DNA of 64,000 bases from Blasia pusilla (lineage: Eukaryota; Marchantiophyta; Marchantiopsida; Blasiales), in NCBI GenBank assembly GCA_050084515.1, contig CM114274.1, forward strand, positions 3,906,001 to 3,970,000, given 5' to 3'. Made by a program: the position numbers and the translations under genes. This document shows positions 10,060-20,890 of the stretch, in pieces. How positions within the stretch are numbered: position 1 is the stretch's first letter; every line of letters starts with the position of its first letter. The notes beneath the pieces are model-generated. The model did no database searches. It was not told where the DNA came from and saw nothing but the letters and a program-made list of their open reading frames with translations.

Positions 10060-10615
10060 CCAACGCAGCAGATGTGATCTATCGCATCCTCAAACAACGT
10101 TGCTCAGCTACTCCTAAGCTCAAAATCCATGTCAAGCAGTTCAAGTCCATCGCTTGACCCAAGACATGATGTCATGATGCCTTTCATAGTGACAATACTG
10201 CAGTCACTCTTGTGGGGAATCCCATTGCTTGCTCTCGCTCATCGGTGTTGGGCTCCACCAACCACTATACATGGTCATCCCAAACGAAGCCATGTCTGAC
10301 CTCTTTGAATGCATTGGAAGCGAGAAAACTCACAAACGTGGGAAAGGCTACTCGTGGCATGCAAATCGTGTTGAGCACCGTCAACATTGGTCGATCATCG
10401 TGCCTCATTGCTTGTGATCAACGACGTGGATCCAGAATAGAATCCACCAATACATCGGAGGGGTGCTCCACTCTCACATAAGCCCTCCGCAACACCTCAT
10501 GTGGCACTAAGTTGGTCCACCAAAGATGTGGGCAATGTGCTCGTGAACCTACACTCGCCGCATCCAACAACAATGTCGGGCCTATCCATGCATTAATTCT
10601 CTCTTTGTAAATCAA
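10060..10615 (-). pseudogene. C5 DNA methyltransferase-like C-terminal half in gypsy element
   Basis: The minus strand, mostly in one frame from 10615, shows LLLDAASVGSRAH followed by LWWTNLVP. This resembles motif VIII of cytosine-5 methyltransferases (R-x-R-x-YWTN). Then come VAFPTFVSFLASNAF (target-recognition end), EREQAMGFPT and, after a frameshift, LGQAMDLNCLTWIL at about 10130-10165, matching motif X (LGNA). The order and spacing fit DRM/DNMT3-type enzymes. Motifs I, IV (PC) and VI are not present because the block is cut at the junction with repeat Y. In-frame stops are a TGA in place of an Arg-like codon at 10418 and a TAG near 10270. Its placement upstream of RT in the same orientation says it belonged to the retroelement polyprotein; that is inference. 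Confidence 0.6.
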
Positions 10616-11110
10616 TCAAATCTCTCTCAACATCTCACACCAAACTCACCATGGTGTGCACTCTCTCTCATGTCAAACCAAACCCATTTTCTTAATGAGA
10701 GGCTTGGGTTACACACACAAGGCAAGAAGGACCATAGCTTCGATGCGTCATACCAAAAGGTTCAACAAAGAGAGAATGAGCTCTCAAACTTTCTCTCTTG
10801 GAGGTATACCCCCTTCCCTCTCCCAAGCCCTCTCCTCCGTTATCTATGCTCGTAGGTCACCTCCTTGGCTCTTGACCTGCTGTAGCGGGTCAAGGGCCAC
10901 TTCCCAAAGTAGAAATTAAACTATAATCTAAATGGAAACTTACCCCAAATAGCAAGTTTCTCTATATGTCTCCAAATGAGCCGAAACGAAAGGGAAACGT
11001 ATTCTCTCAAGTTACATGTGGCCTAAGTAGGTCATCCTCGACCGCCTGAGGCCGTCGTTCAGTATCTCTCAAGGCGCTTTACTAGATCTTGTCGATCTAT
11101 CCTAAAATAT
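10616..11110. repeat. Repeat Y, copy 1
   Basis: This region aligns with 51940-52470 in the same orientation. Shared blocks include AAGGCAAGAAGGACCAT, CCTTCCCTCTCCC, GACCTCCTTGGC-like, GGGTCAAGGG and TCTCAAAGGCGCT-like sequences. No coding capacity is evident. Its left edge marks where the gypsy element is truncated. I infer an LTR or other transposon end. Confidence 0.65.
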
Positions 11111-12480
11111 GTGCCAAAGAGAAGAACATTTCAACAACAAACTAAGATGGCAAGAGAATAAGAGATGAATAAAAGAAATTAATTACTTAATTTTCTTAAG
11201 AAAATTTGATTATTAATTGCAAAGGGGAATATCGGCTTGATTTAATTTAGAATAGAGTAAAAGGAAAAGAGTTTTTAGTAAAGGAAGGTGGTGCAAGGAT
11301 TTTTGAAGATTTAATTGTCACTAAGATAGGAAGTGATTTTAAATTTTCAAGAAAGGAGGGGAAGAGAGATGAGGTTGAATTTTCAAAAAAATAAGGATAA
11401 AAGAAAGGGATAAATTTTCAATGAGATAAGACTTCAAAAATTTTTCCTAAGGAATGTGGAGGAGGGCGAGTCTCTCTCTTTGTAGGGCTAGAGAGATCCC
11501 CATAGCATACTCCAAAAGTTATACTAAATGAAGAAACTAATATAATCCCTCATATTGTAAGATAAAACCATAAAAGTGAGATATTGAGATAACATAGTAT
11601 AGTAAGGTGCTATGATGGTGCAAGAGACTTAGAGTAAAGCATGGCCAAAATTTTAGATGTGGTATCACAAATAAAGCAAGGAGAGAAATCTCTATCTATT
11701 AGGAAGGATTGGAGGAGTTTGAGCTTTGCAATAGTTTTTTACATTGGGAATAGTTGAATGTTTTGTTCATGTCCACTTCATTTTCTATTCCAATCTTTCC
11801 AATCCGAGACTCAATTTATTAATATCCTTGAGCTTGAACGGTACAAAAGTTGTTGGGATATTTGGACCTCCTCTTTCTATGGACATGATTTTTGCACGCT
11901 AAACTCCATTATACACATTAAGGGCTATTTATGTTTACGACCTCTACAAATGGGGTTCGTTCCAAATGTTGCATTATGGTTCATTTGGAGGCGATGGCTC
12001 AATCTCTCGTTAGTTTTCCTTGATGCAGACCTAACTTCGATGCCTATTCTCATGACGTGGTGTGCTTTGAATCGTTGGAGGTGGGATCAAGTGCTTGTCT
12101 TCCTTCATGCAAAGGTTACCTTAATGCCCATTCCCGTCGTGTAGTGTGCTTCCAACCGTTGGATGTGGGATCGAGCATTTGATAAACATCATGACCTAAT
12201 ACTTCCTCGTGAGAGCATAATGGTGCCTTTCAGTGCAGATCAGAAAATGGCCTCCAATTCAGAAATATCTCGTGATACTCGATGCAACTTAGGAATGCCT
12301 CGCGCGATTTCATCTATGCGTTAGTGTGTCTGAGGAGAATTTGTGTGAACATAATTTCAGTTTGCGTGTGTCTAGAGATATTGGTGCTTGTTTGTAAATC
12401 GTATACTCTTGGCTCTCGTTCCTTCAGCCTTCTCCTGCGCACATAGCTACTTCATTCCTCGTTCCCTTTTCATTTTGATT
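11111..12480. other. AT-rich, no gene; 85-bp duplication
   Basis: I see no gene here. A plus-strand frame at 11758-12144 is open but unrecognised. It covers an 85-bp tandem duplication with units starting near 12015 and 12100 (TTCCTTSATGC...TGGATCRAG). Confidence 0.5.
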
Positions 12481-13165
12481 CATGGAAATGGAAAGAGAGC
12501 TAGTCGTAGGCAAGGTTGCACGTAGACAAAGTCTGTGTCCGTCCCGAGAACCGACATGTTTGTGCAGGCTCCATGAGCCCACGTTGCCCGCGTCCTGCAC
12601 CCAGGCGTGTGCACACGGAGAAATCCGCCCTTTCTTAGCCATTGGGCATCATGCCCAACCTCTATTTTTCTATCGAACCCGCGTCGTGGACAAATTGGGT
12701 CACGTTGCGCCCTCTGATTTGTCACTCCGGGCCTAGCCTGCATGCAGGCTCTAGGGCCCGTGGACATCCCGCCCACATGCTTTGTGGCCTGCAAGCCCCC
12801 ACTCCTTGTCCGCAAACCCCTCCCCCTCCCCCCCTCTCCCGCAGCCGCATGCGGGCTCAGGGGCCTGCGTACAGCCTCGCGCACGGGCTTCGTGGCACGC
12901 ATGCCGGCCCGCGAGTCCCCACCCCTGATCGCATACGGGCCCGTGAGTCCCCACCCCTTATCGCATACGGGCCCACGATGCGCGCCCCCTAGGCCCTTGA
13001 GCCACCCTTGCCCACATACGGGCCCACAACCCCCCCAATCGGCATTCCGGCTCGCGAGCCCTCCTCCGCCCGCATGTGGGCTTATGAGCCCCCGCCCCCC
13101 GCCCGCATGCGGACTCGCCGTAGCCCGCGTGTGGGCCCGTGATATTTGCGCTCCTTGTTGCATCT
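12480..13165. repeat. GC-rich palindromic minisatellite 1
   Basis: This is a very GC-rich block in AT-rich surroundings, built of degenerate short units around the palindrome CCCGCATGCGGG and GGGCCC. Two adjacent units of about 38 bp (CCCACCCCTKATCGCATACGG) are clear near 12920-12985. Long frames on both strands here are a by-product of base composition. It shares units with 19742-20890. Confidence 0.8.
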
Positions 13166-13977
13166 AAAATAAACTCCAAATGACTCCATATTAGGTGAGT
13201 GTTTGTGAGTGTGGAAATCTCTTGTTTCACTAAACTTGTTTGGTGATTTTGAGATTTCCGATTCATAGACCTGAGTGTTTTGACTTGTTCCATTGGTTCT
13301 CCTTAGCACATGAGGGATGTGGAGGTGATCAAGGAACCTTATCTAAACACGCCCATATCTACCTATTCCCTTTGAGAGCCCAACCCTAAACTTCCATCAT
13401 TCACGCGCTGGTATATTCTGAGCCATTGTTTTAACATCTCACGTCATTCTCTATTTTGGGTATTTTCTTACCCGTATATTTCTTTCCCTTGCGTTTTTTA
13501 AGATATTATTATCTTCTTCATCCGAGGGAAATTTCTAGTGGGGCTGGGTCATCGAGAGTGGGAGAGAACAGAAATGAGTCCAACGTCGGTGCCAAGAGGC
13601 AAAGAGCAACTCTAAGGAATGATTTCAACATGGCCGTAAGAGAGGCATGGTTAGACTAGTTTTTCCAGCTTTCTTTAGACAAGAGACGATCCAATATTTC
13701 CAGGGGTATAAATGGTTTACATGACTACACCTTGTAATTGTAGAGATTGTCCAATAGAGTGGCAAAGATATTTGACTGGGAAGTGGATGCCACGGAGGCT
13801 GATAGGTTGACTAAATTTTGTGCCCAACAAAGTGTTAACCTGTTGAGAGAAAATGTTGATCACAAGACATATAAGGATGAGAAGTAGAATGTTGTAAAGT
13901 CGGCTCTCCTAGAAAGATTATGTATAGAGTTAAGAAGTGCTCAACGTATTTTCAAGGGATGTAGTACTTCTCTAGGG

Positions 13978-14636
13978 TTGATATTGACCGGTCCATGTGC
14001 AACAACTTTGATTTTCAATAAGAATGTAGTGATAGGACATGACCCAAGCGATATTGTGGGAATTAGTTTACACGGAATTATGCACCATTGTAAAATAAAC
14101 AGAACCCATGGCTTTAGGGAAGAAACATACTATTGCATGAAGGTGTATAAGGAATCATCTCTATCATGATCTAGAAAATCGATTATGGGAGAGGAGTTGT
14201 TTGCGAGTATTTTACATCGCCGTGGGAAGGTTGATCAAGGATCCACCGCGTGCCATTTTTCCACATTGGAATGGGGGACACTTCGAAAAATTGGTTGCGA
14301 GCATGCCATAACTTGAAGAACGGCTAGAAGAGTTGGAAAAGATGACATGTCTCGCAATAGAATAAAATGTCGTCCAACTTTTGGTTGCCCTTCTTGGAAC
14401 CAAAGAGAGTGTCCACAAGCATGGGGTTTTTCATACCGACCTCCATGCTAGAAACATGTTCATCCATTTTGGATCCAACTGTAGCCCATACATCGGCGTT
14501 GGAGATTGGGGGAATGCCATATGGACTTATGAAGTCTTAGAATCTCCTCATAGATGGTGGCAGCATGAAAAAAAAAACCATGTTCGGCATATAGCACCGG
14601 AGTTGATAGCATGGCCTAAAAATTTCCCGTTAAGCA
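13978..14636 (+). pseudogene. Protein-kinase-like gene fragment
   Basis: The frames show kinase landmarks in order. YYCMKVYK (14125-14150) resembles the strand with the ATP-binding Lys. GEELFASILH resembles helix C. HTDLHARN at 14432-14455 resembles the catalytic loop. GDWG at 14510-14521 sits in the DFG position, and APEL at 14594 in the APE position. Several stops and a frameshift lie between them, so it is broken. The frame then runs straight into a truncated copia LTR at 14638 and stops there. The catalytic loop has HxD-L-H-x-x-N rather than the usual HRDLKxxN, so it is an atypical kinase or kinase-like family. I cannot name it. Confidence 0.5.
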
Positions 14637-14637
14637 A

Positions 14638-14867
14638 GGCAAAAATTTTCTATTAATAGAAACAAAGAAAAATAGGTTAAAAACCCTAGTTTCCCGAGTA
14701 GTGAAATAGTTGGGACTCGTAGCGGTAGCGCATTCTCGTATGTCCAGTTATCTCCATGTTCAAGTTCCATCAAAGCTCTCCTGTGAGCGCACGGACGGAC
14801 TAGGCCACTTTGTATCTCTAAGCTTGCTAAAGATTTCAGTGATTTTGTCACTTTCTGTTTTCTTACA
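14638..14867 (+). repeat. Truncated copia LTR (same family as 2724-3144)
   Basis: From GGCAAAAATTTTCTATTAAT onward it matches the 3' two thirds of the copia LTR and ends at TTCTTACA, the LTR end. The 5' third is absent. On its left lies kinase-like sequence, on its right the 180-bp array starts with no gap. No primer site follows, so it is the 3' end of an element or a solo LTR remnant. Confidence 0.85.
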
Positions 14868-16165
14868 GTCATCTTGAGGTGAAATTTGGTCAAAATGGTC
14901 CCCTTGGTGACCCTAGCACTCTCGCCAAGTTTCACTCAAAATGGAGATGTGAGGAAAAGCTAAAAAGTTACTGACTATTCTTTTGGACCCGAACCATTAG
15001 ACCTTTTACCAAAATAAGGTTCATCATTTTTCATCTTGTCCAACTTTGTCATCTTGAACTACAATTTGGCCAACATGGTCCCCAAGATGCATCTAGGACT
15101 CTTGCCAAGTTTGAGGAAAAATGAAGTTGTGAGCAAAAGCTCAAAAATTTCTAACTCCTTTTTGGACCCGAACAATTAGACCTTCTACCAAACTAAGGTT
15201 TTTTCATTTTTCATCTTGTCCAACTTTGTCATCTTGAGCTCCAATTCAGCCAACATGGTCCCCAAGGTGGCCCTAGCAGTCTTACAAAGTTTTAGGAAAA
15301 AAGAAGTTGAGAGCAAAACCCTAAAAATTTCTAACTTTTTTTTGGACCCGAACCATCAGACCTTCGACCAAAATAAGGTTTTTTCATATTTCATCTTGTC
15401 CAACTTTGTCATCTTGAGCGGAGATTTGGCCAACATGGTCCCCAAGGTGACGCTAGCTTGCTTGCTAAGTTTGAGGAAAAATCGGGTGGTGAGCAAAAGC
15501 TCAAAAATTTCTAACTCCTTTTCGGACCCGAACCATCAGACCTTCTACCAAAACAAGGTTTTTCATTTTTCATCTTGTCCAACTTTGTCATCTTGAGCTG
15601 AAATTTGGCCAAAATGGTACCCAAGGTGACCGTAGCACTCTTGCCAAGTTTTAGGCAAAATAAAGTTGTGAGCAAAAGCTCAAAAAATTCTTACTCCTTT
15701 TCATTTTTCATCTTGTCCAATTTTGTCATCTTGAGCTAAAATTTGGCCAACATGGTCCCCAAGGTGACTCTAGCATTCTTGCCAATTTTGAGGAAAAATG
15801 GAGTCGTGAGCAAAAGCTCAAAAATTTCTAATCCTTTTTGGACCCAATCCATCAAACCTTCTATCAAAATAAAGTTTTTTCATTTTCACCTTGTCTTACT
15901 TTCCCATCTTGAGTTGAAAGTTTTTCGACATGGTTTCCAAGGTGCTTGTTCTACTCTTGCCAAGTTTCAACCAAAATGGAGTTGTGAAGAGAACCTCAAA
16001 AATATGTAAGTACCTTTTGGCCCCGAACCACTAAACCTTCAATGGAAAGAAGGTTTTTTCATTTCTCATCATGTCCAACTTTCCCAACTTGTGTTTGTAG
16101 CACTCTTGCAAAGCTTTTAGCAAAATGCACTTGTGTCCACGAGCTGAAAAATCATACTTACCAAT
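14868..16165. repeat. Tandem array, about 180-bp units
   Basis: Eight units start near 14868, 15048, 15228, 15408, 15587, 15725, 15902 and 16082, each beginning with TCATCTTGAG or a variant. Spacing is 180 bp except for one of 138 bp (a 41-bp deletion). Units carry GGCCAACATGGTCCCCAAGG and GGACCCGAACCATYAGACC. The last units are most diverged. Short plus-strand frames arise because 180 is a multiple of three; they are not a gene. The period resembles that of plant nucleosome-length satellites. Confidence 0.9.
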
Positions 16166-16321
16166 TTCACCTTCAATGTAAAAATAAATGTTTTATTAAC
16201 AAGAAGTATATAAAAAGGATTGTCATAAAAATGACATTCTTACAATAATCAACACAAAATAAGTTTGCTACAACTATCTTCTAATCTGTCTCACTAAATT
16301 TTGTAATTACACTTCTACTCT

Positions 16322-18960
16322 AGGTCTATGGTTGGGTGCGATGGATTAAGATGTAAGGGGTAATTTGGCAACTCAATAGTTCGAAGGCGGGTGGATCGAC
16401 GACGAGTTCCTATTGCACTTGTTTCATCATTGGAGGAAATGTATGAACTGTCCATGCCATAATTCATGGGTTGAGAGTTTGGAACCATAGGTATGAAAAA
16501 ATCATTATCATTAGGTTCATCAACTAAGTCTACCATTTCAGCGCTCAAAGATTGTGGAGGAGTATCCCACATAGGCTCACTAGACTCCGTGGAATAACTC
16601 CGAACTCCTACTGATGCAACAATCTGAGGGTTGTAGGTGGTGTTGGGAGAAGTGCTAGGCAGATTGGATTCCCTTAAAGTCCTTTGTTGTTGCTCTTCTT
16701 CGTGCTCTCGGAATCCAATGTTCCATTTCAACATCATCTTCATCTCTTCCAAGCCCCTCGAAATCAAAATTTTCAGTGTTGCCGATATGAGTATCCCCTC
16801 TCCCTTCGTTGCCATGAATTCCACATATTACATCCATCTCCTCTAGATCCTCAATGTGCAAGTCAAGGTTATCTTCATGATTACCATCACGGTTTCTTGC
16901 ATGCAAGCTAGATTCATTGCCATCTTCTACTATCCTTCTAGCTTGTTCTTGTCCATCCCTTTCTGAAAATTATTTCTCGTACAAGAGAGTTTGTCTTGAT
17001 TTCCGAGAAACACCCTTGTCTCCAAACCAAATCCCTGGCAAGCTCGTTGGTCAATTTATTCATGTGCTTGTTGTGGATGAAAGCATAACTATTCCAATTT
17101 CTCTCCGCTGAAGAAGATGAAACCACTTGTGCTAATATGGACTTAGCCACAGAGCGCAATGTTGGTGCATCTTGACCGCGCATGCTCCATCAATAAGAGG
17201 GACATAGTGAATCAACTACTTCCCTACCAAATTCATCCACAAATATTTTGTGATGGTTCACAATGTTGCCCAACTCTTGCAAGCAAGTTGCCACATAAGA
17301 ATTAGCCTCGGTGACATTGAGGCCATGCATCCCCATTGCATACAGTTTCAAATATTTTTTGAAATCTCTCATGCACTCACCATTTGAAGTGTCGTCTTGA
17401 ATACTATCAAGAACATTGTAAGGGGTGAGAATGTAGCCTTTTGCATGTATCTTGTTGTGGATAAGTGCCCACCGCCTAGACTATCGACCATCTCTATAGC
17501 TCTAAAAATTGTGACAAAATAACCACGACGCTTTCCGCCCACACTAAGCCATGGAGTCAAAGGAAAAGAACGAGTCTCTTCCATCATGTCAAAAATACGG
17601 CGATAATATGCCCAATCATTGCTTTATGACTATCACACTCTCTCAACAGAATAATAGTTGGTTGAGCCACAACAAAAAATTCCTCGCCCTCCATCCAAAA
17701 ATCGTGATTGGCCATAGTAGTCTCAATCTCTTGTGCCTTCTCCCTTTGCCTCCCATCCTTGCCATTGAAATACTCCCTAAAAGCATTGGTGGCAACCATG
17801 GCGTGGAACGCCTCCCTCAATTCTAAGATGCCTCCCACCATGATAAAATTTGTCGTAAATCGTGTATTTGCAAGAAGCAACAATTGGATTGGTTTCCATA
17901 AATTTGGCCATCATCCAAGTTCTAGTCTTCACAAATACTAATATCTCACAAGCTTGTTAAAAATCCTGTCCACCCAAGGCCATTTATCCCACTCTTCATA
18001 GACTAGATCAAGAGAATGTGATATGCATCCACCCCAAAGAATATGAGAAAACTTTGCTTCGATAAGTTTCCCTACTGCTCGCTCATTGCTAGCATTGTCT
18101 GTCACAAGTTTCAACACATTCTCTGGACCGATGCGCATGATAGTCCTCTCTATGTGACATGTCAACCATTCCGCCGTTTGGGATTTCCCTTTGATGTCTA
18201 CCAACTCAATCATGACCTCACCTTGTGGACAAGAGACCATTATGTTCACTAAAGACTCGCTTCTCACATTGGTCCAAGAATCCGTTATGATCGTGGCCCC
18301 CAAACTCAAATTTTCCAATATGCCATCCACCTTTTCATTCAACTCTCCCATATGTTTCTCAAGTAGGATGGTGCGCAATTAATTGTAACTAGAACGTGAG
18401 TAACCCTTCAACTTTTTTGTTGCCAATACATCTTCTTTGAAAGCTACCTGCCGTATTACGTTGAATGGTATTCCACATTCGTAGAAACACTTCGCCCACA
18501 TGTCATTCACAACTTCTATTCCTTGGATGTTGAAAGAATCCCTCAGATCAGCTTGCTTCTTCCCTGAATGACTACTCCCTCGAATGGGCCCAACAACTCC
18601 TCTACGTTCCTCAAGATTGTCACTCCATGGCATGTCCGCAACCCCATCAATATTTTGTACAACATAAATCATATTTCCTGTTTGTTGCGAACCTATTTGT
18701 AATGGATTTGTCTCTTCCACTTCACTCGAAGGTCTTGCTTCCCTTCTTTGTCCATTTCCCACTAGTACCCTGTTTCGGAGATATTGTTGCACGTTGGGAG
18801 GGGCCTTCACATATAATTTGGCATGATGGATATCATGATTCCCATCCTTTGTCTTTCGTCTCTCTCGTGTAAAATGCTCCACCATCAGCGTGCTATGATA
18901 GGTTTTCATAAAATAAGAAGAATACTTGCACTACCATCTGCTTGATGTTGCAGCTTCCAT
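16322..18960 (-). pseudogene. hAT-family transposase (DUF659 type), decayed
   Basis: Minus-strand blocks run in order. A possible BED-type zinc finger end lies near 18880-18950. N-terminal sequence (18909-18379) reads IPFNVIRQVAF and GYSRSSYN. A TAA at 18379-18381 replaces a residue. The DUF659/RNase H-like core follows (18378-17938), with ATIITDSWTNVRSESLVN, LVTDNASNE and then GGCISHSLDLV. The mid part (17883-17584) reads TRFTTNFIM, WMEGEEFFVVAQPTI. Next come a shifted block with KKYLKLYAMGM (17372-17190) and the dimerisation domain (17183-16938), with ILAQVVSSSSAERNW and KLTNELARDLV. A low-complexity acidic tail with TRRRSTRLR ends at 16322. At least four frame breaks make it inactive. Terminal inverted repeats were not found. 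Confidence 0.88.
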
Positions 18961-19741
18961 TTGTAGTTCTTCTCAATGTTCCTTCACAATCTATTGGAGT
19001 TCTGTGGCTTTGGTCATGACTAGAGGCACTCACTAACCCCACCCAACAATATTTGGAAAATTTGAAATAATTTACTATGTGAATATGAGTATACATTGAT
19101 CAGTAAAACATATGCAAATTATACCAAATATTGTCCGTAAATGCTCTAATAACAAAACTTGGAACACTCACTATGAACAAGAAAGATCAATATGCTAACC
19201 TAGATAACGAAAATACCTTTAGTATTAGGGTTATCTAGTGGCAAAACATATTCTCACTTGTGAAGTTCAGCTATCTATGGAGAAAAAGAAACTTCCGAGA
19301 GAGAGAGAGAAAGAGAGAGATGAAGGGAGGAATGAGATTGTGAGGATGTACAAAAAATGAGCAAGTTTATATAGGAGAGGATGGAAGGAAGAGAATGAAC
19401 CCTTCTAACTCCCCAAATCATCTACCTCCACTTATAATTGATTACTAAATCATCTCCATTAATTTTCTTTAATAAACCTACTTTTATTCTCCTATTAGAT
19501 TCCTTCTTGACCTATCCTAACTTCTTGACCTACTTTCAATTTCCAACATACCTATTTTGCAATACAACCACCATATTCCAATCTATTTTAATATGTTCAT
19601 TCCTTTCTCCACCACTAGGATCCCAAATTCATCAATTACTCTCATTTCTAACTAACTTATATTCTCCTACAACAACCCTATTCCAACCTCTCAAACTGCC
19701 AATCACCCAAACCATCATAGTGAGAGAATTTATGTAATACC
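18961..19741. other. AT-rich spacer with GA run
   Basis: I see no gene. A (GA)n tract lies at about 19296-19319, followed by pyrimidine-rich AT-biased DNA. It may include the 5' flank and end of the hAT element. Confidence 0.5.
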
Positions 19742-20890
19742 TCACTTGAATCATAGGGCCCGCCCACAACCCTTGGCACGCACGATCCGCAAGGAGCCCA
19801 TGTGGCCTTGCGCCCTAGCCCACATGCGGGCTCCAAGGCCCGCACGTAGGCTCTGCACGGGCTGCGAGTTGCAGTGCGGGCCATCCGCTGGCTCCTGGGC
19901 CCTCTGGTAGGCTCAACAGCCCACCTAGCCCGCACACGGGCTCTAGGGCCCGCACAGAGCCTGCACTACAGCCCGCAACTGGCGGCCCGCGCAGAGCCTG
20001 CACTACGACCCGCAATTTAGCGGCCCGCATGCAAGCCCGCGCCGGGCTCCCAGGTCGGCAATAAGCCCGCATGCAAGCCCGCGTTGGGCTCCCAGGCCGA
20101 AAATTAGGCCGCACATGGGCAAGCTCAACGGCCCACGTGCGAGCCCGCATGCGGGCTCTACGCCCCGCACAAAGTCTACACTACGGCCCGCCTAGGCCTT
20201 AGAGTCCGCGCGGAGGCTATGTGCGGGCTCCAAGGCCCGTAACTAGCCGCGGGCTTGGCTTGGCGCCGAGCTCGGGCCGTAGTCGACTGCGACCTAGCTG
20301 TGAGCGACCTCAAGGCCATAACAAGCCGTGCGGCTGGCTCAACGGTCCGTATGCGAGCCCTAGCCCTAGACCGCATGCGGGCTCCTAGGCCCACAAGTGG
20401 CCTGCAATCAGCCCGCCCACGGCTCCAATGCCCGCATGCTGGCTCTAGGGCCCGCCACCTAGCCCGTGCGTGGGCTTCATGGCCCGCACCTAGTCCGCAA
20501 GTGGGCTCGTGGGCTCGCAATGAGCCCGCCACCTATTCTGCAGGTGGGCTCCAAGGCCCGCAATAAGCCCATGCGTAGGCTTGATGGCCCGCACCTAGCC
20601 CGCAAGCAACCCGAACGCGCGCTTCAAGGCCCTCACCCTAGCATGCATGCCGGCTCCTAGGTGCGCAAAGAGCCCACCCGCGGGTTTGGAGGCCCGCAAG
20701 CAGCCCGAACGTGGGATGTAGGGCCTGCACCCTAGCCCGCACATCGCGCTTGGTTGTAGCTCGCATCACCATTGAGGCTCGCACCCTAGCGTGCATCCTT
20801 CATCGAAGCCCGCACTAGTGGCCTGCAAGTGGAGCGCGCACTAGTGGCCTGCAAGTGGAGCCCGCGCAGTCGATCTGGTCAGCACCAAAA
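19742..20890. repeat. GC-rich palindromic minisatellite 2
   Basis: About 1.1 kb is made of degenerate repeats of AGCCCGCATGCGGGCTC and AAGGCCCGCA, alternating at roughly 25-40 bp. The core CCCGCATGCGGG is self-complementary, so either strand could fold. Sequence outside is AT-rich and the left edge near 19755 is abrupt. Overlapping frames on both strands are a composition artefact. Confidence 0.85.

Larger units (their letters stand above)
780..10615 (-). mobile_element. Ty3/gypsy element with MTase-like and PHD modules (interrupted)
   Basis: One leftward element can be pieced together from minus-strand homology blocks in the correct order: methyltransferase-like domain (10060-10615), linker, reverse transcriptase (8661-9490), RNase H (8090-8660), integrase (about 1065-2190) and a PHD finger (about 800-950). 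Repeat X and a copia element (2190-8090) interrupt it between RNase H and integrase. The RT-RNase H-IN order is that of Ty3/gypsy. The 5' part, including LTR, gag and the N-terminal half of the methyltransferase, is missing at the junction with repeat Y near 10615. No LTR of this element was identified. All blocks carry stops and frameshifts, so it is dead. Confidence 0.75.

Noticed and set aside
12480-13163. A 227-codon minus-strand frame and several overlapping frames
   Set aside because: They lie in the GC-rich minisatellite. Low AT content removes stop codons on both strands and the peptides are Gly/Ala/Arg/Pro repeats.
15216-16009. Plus-strand ORFs with repeated peptides (SNFVILSS, ANMVPKV) as a repeat protein
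   Set aside because: They follow from a 180-bp satellite whose period is divisible by three. Units of 138 and 179 bp break the frame.
16637-18872. Plus-strand ORFs over the hAT region
   Set aside because: They are antisense to clear transposase motifs on the minus strand.
19678-20660. Frames of 60-118 codons on both strands
   Set aside because: Same composition effect in the second GC-rich minisatellite; no conserved motif.
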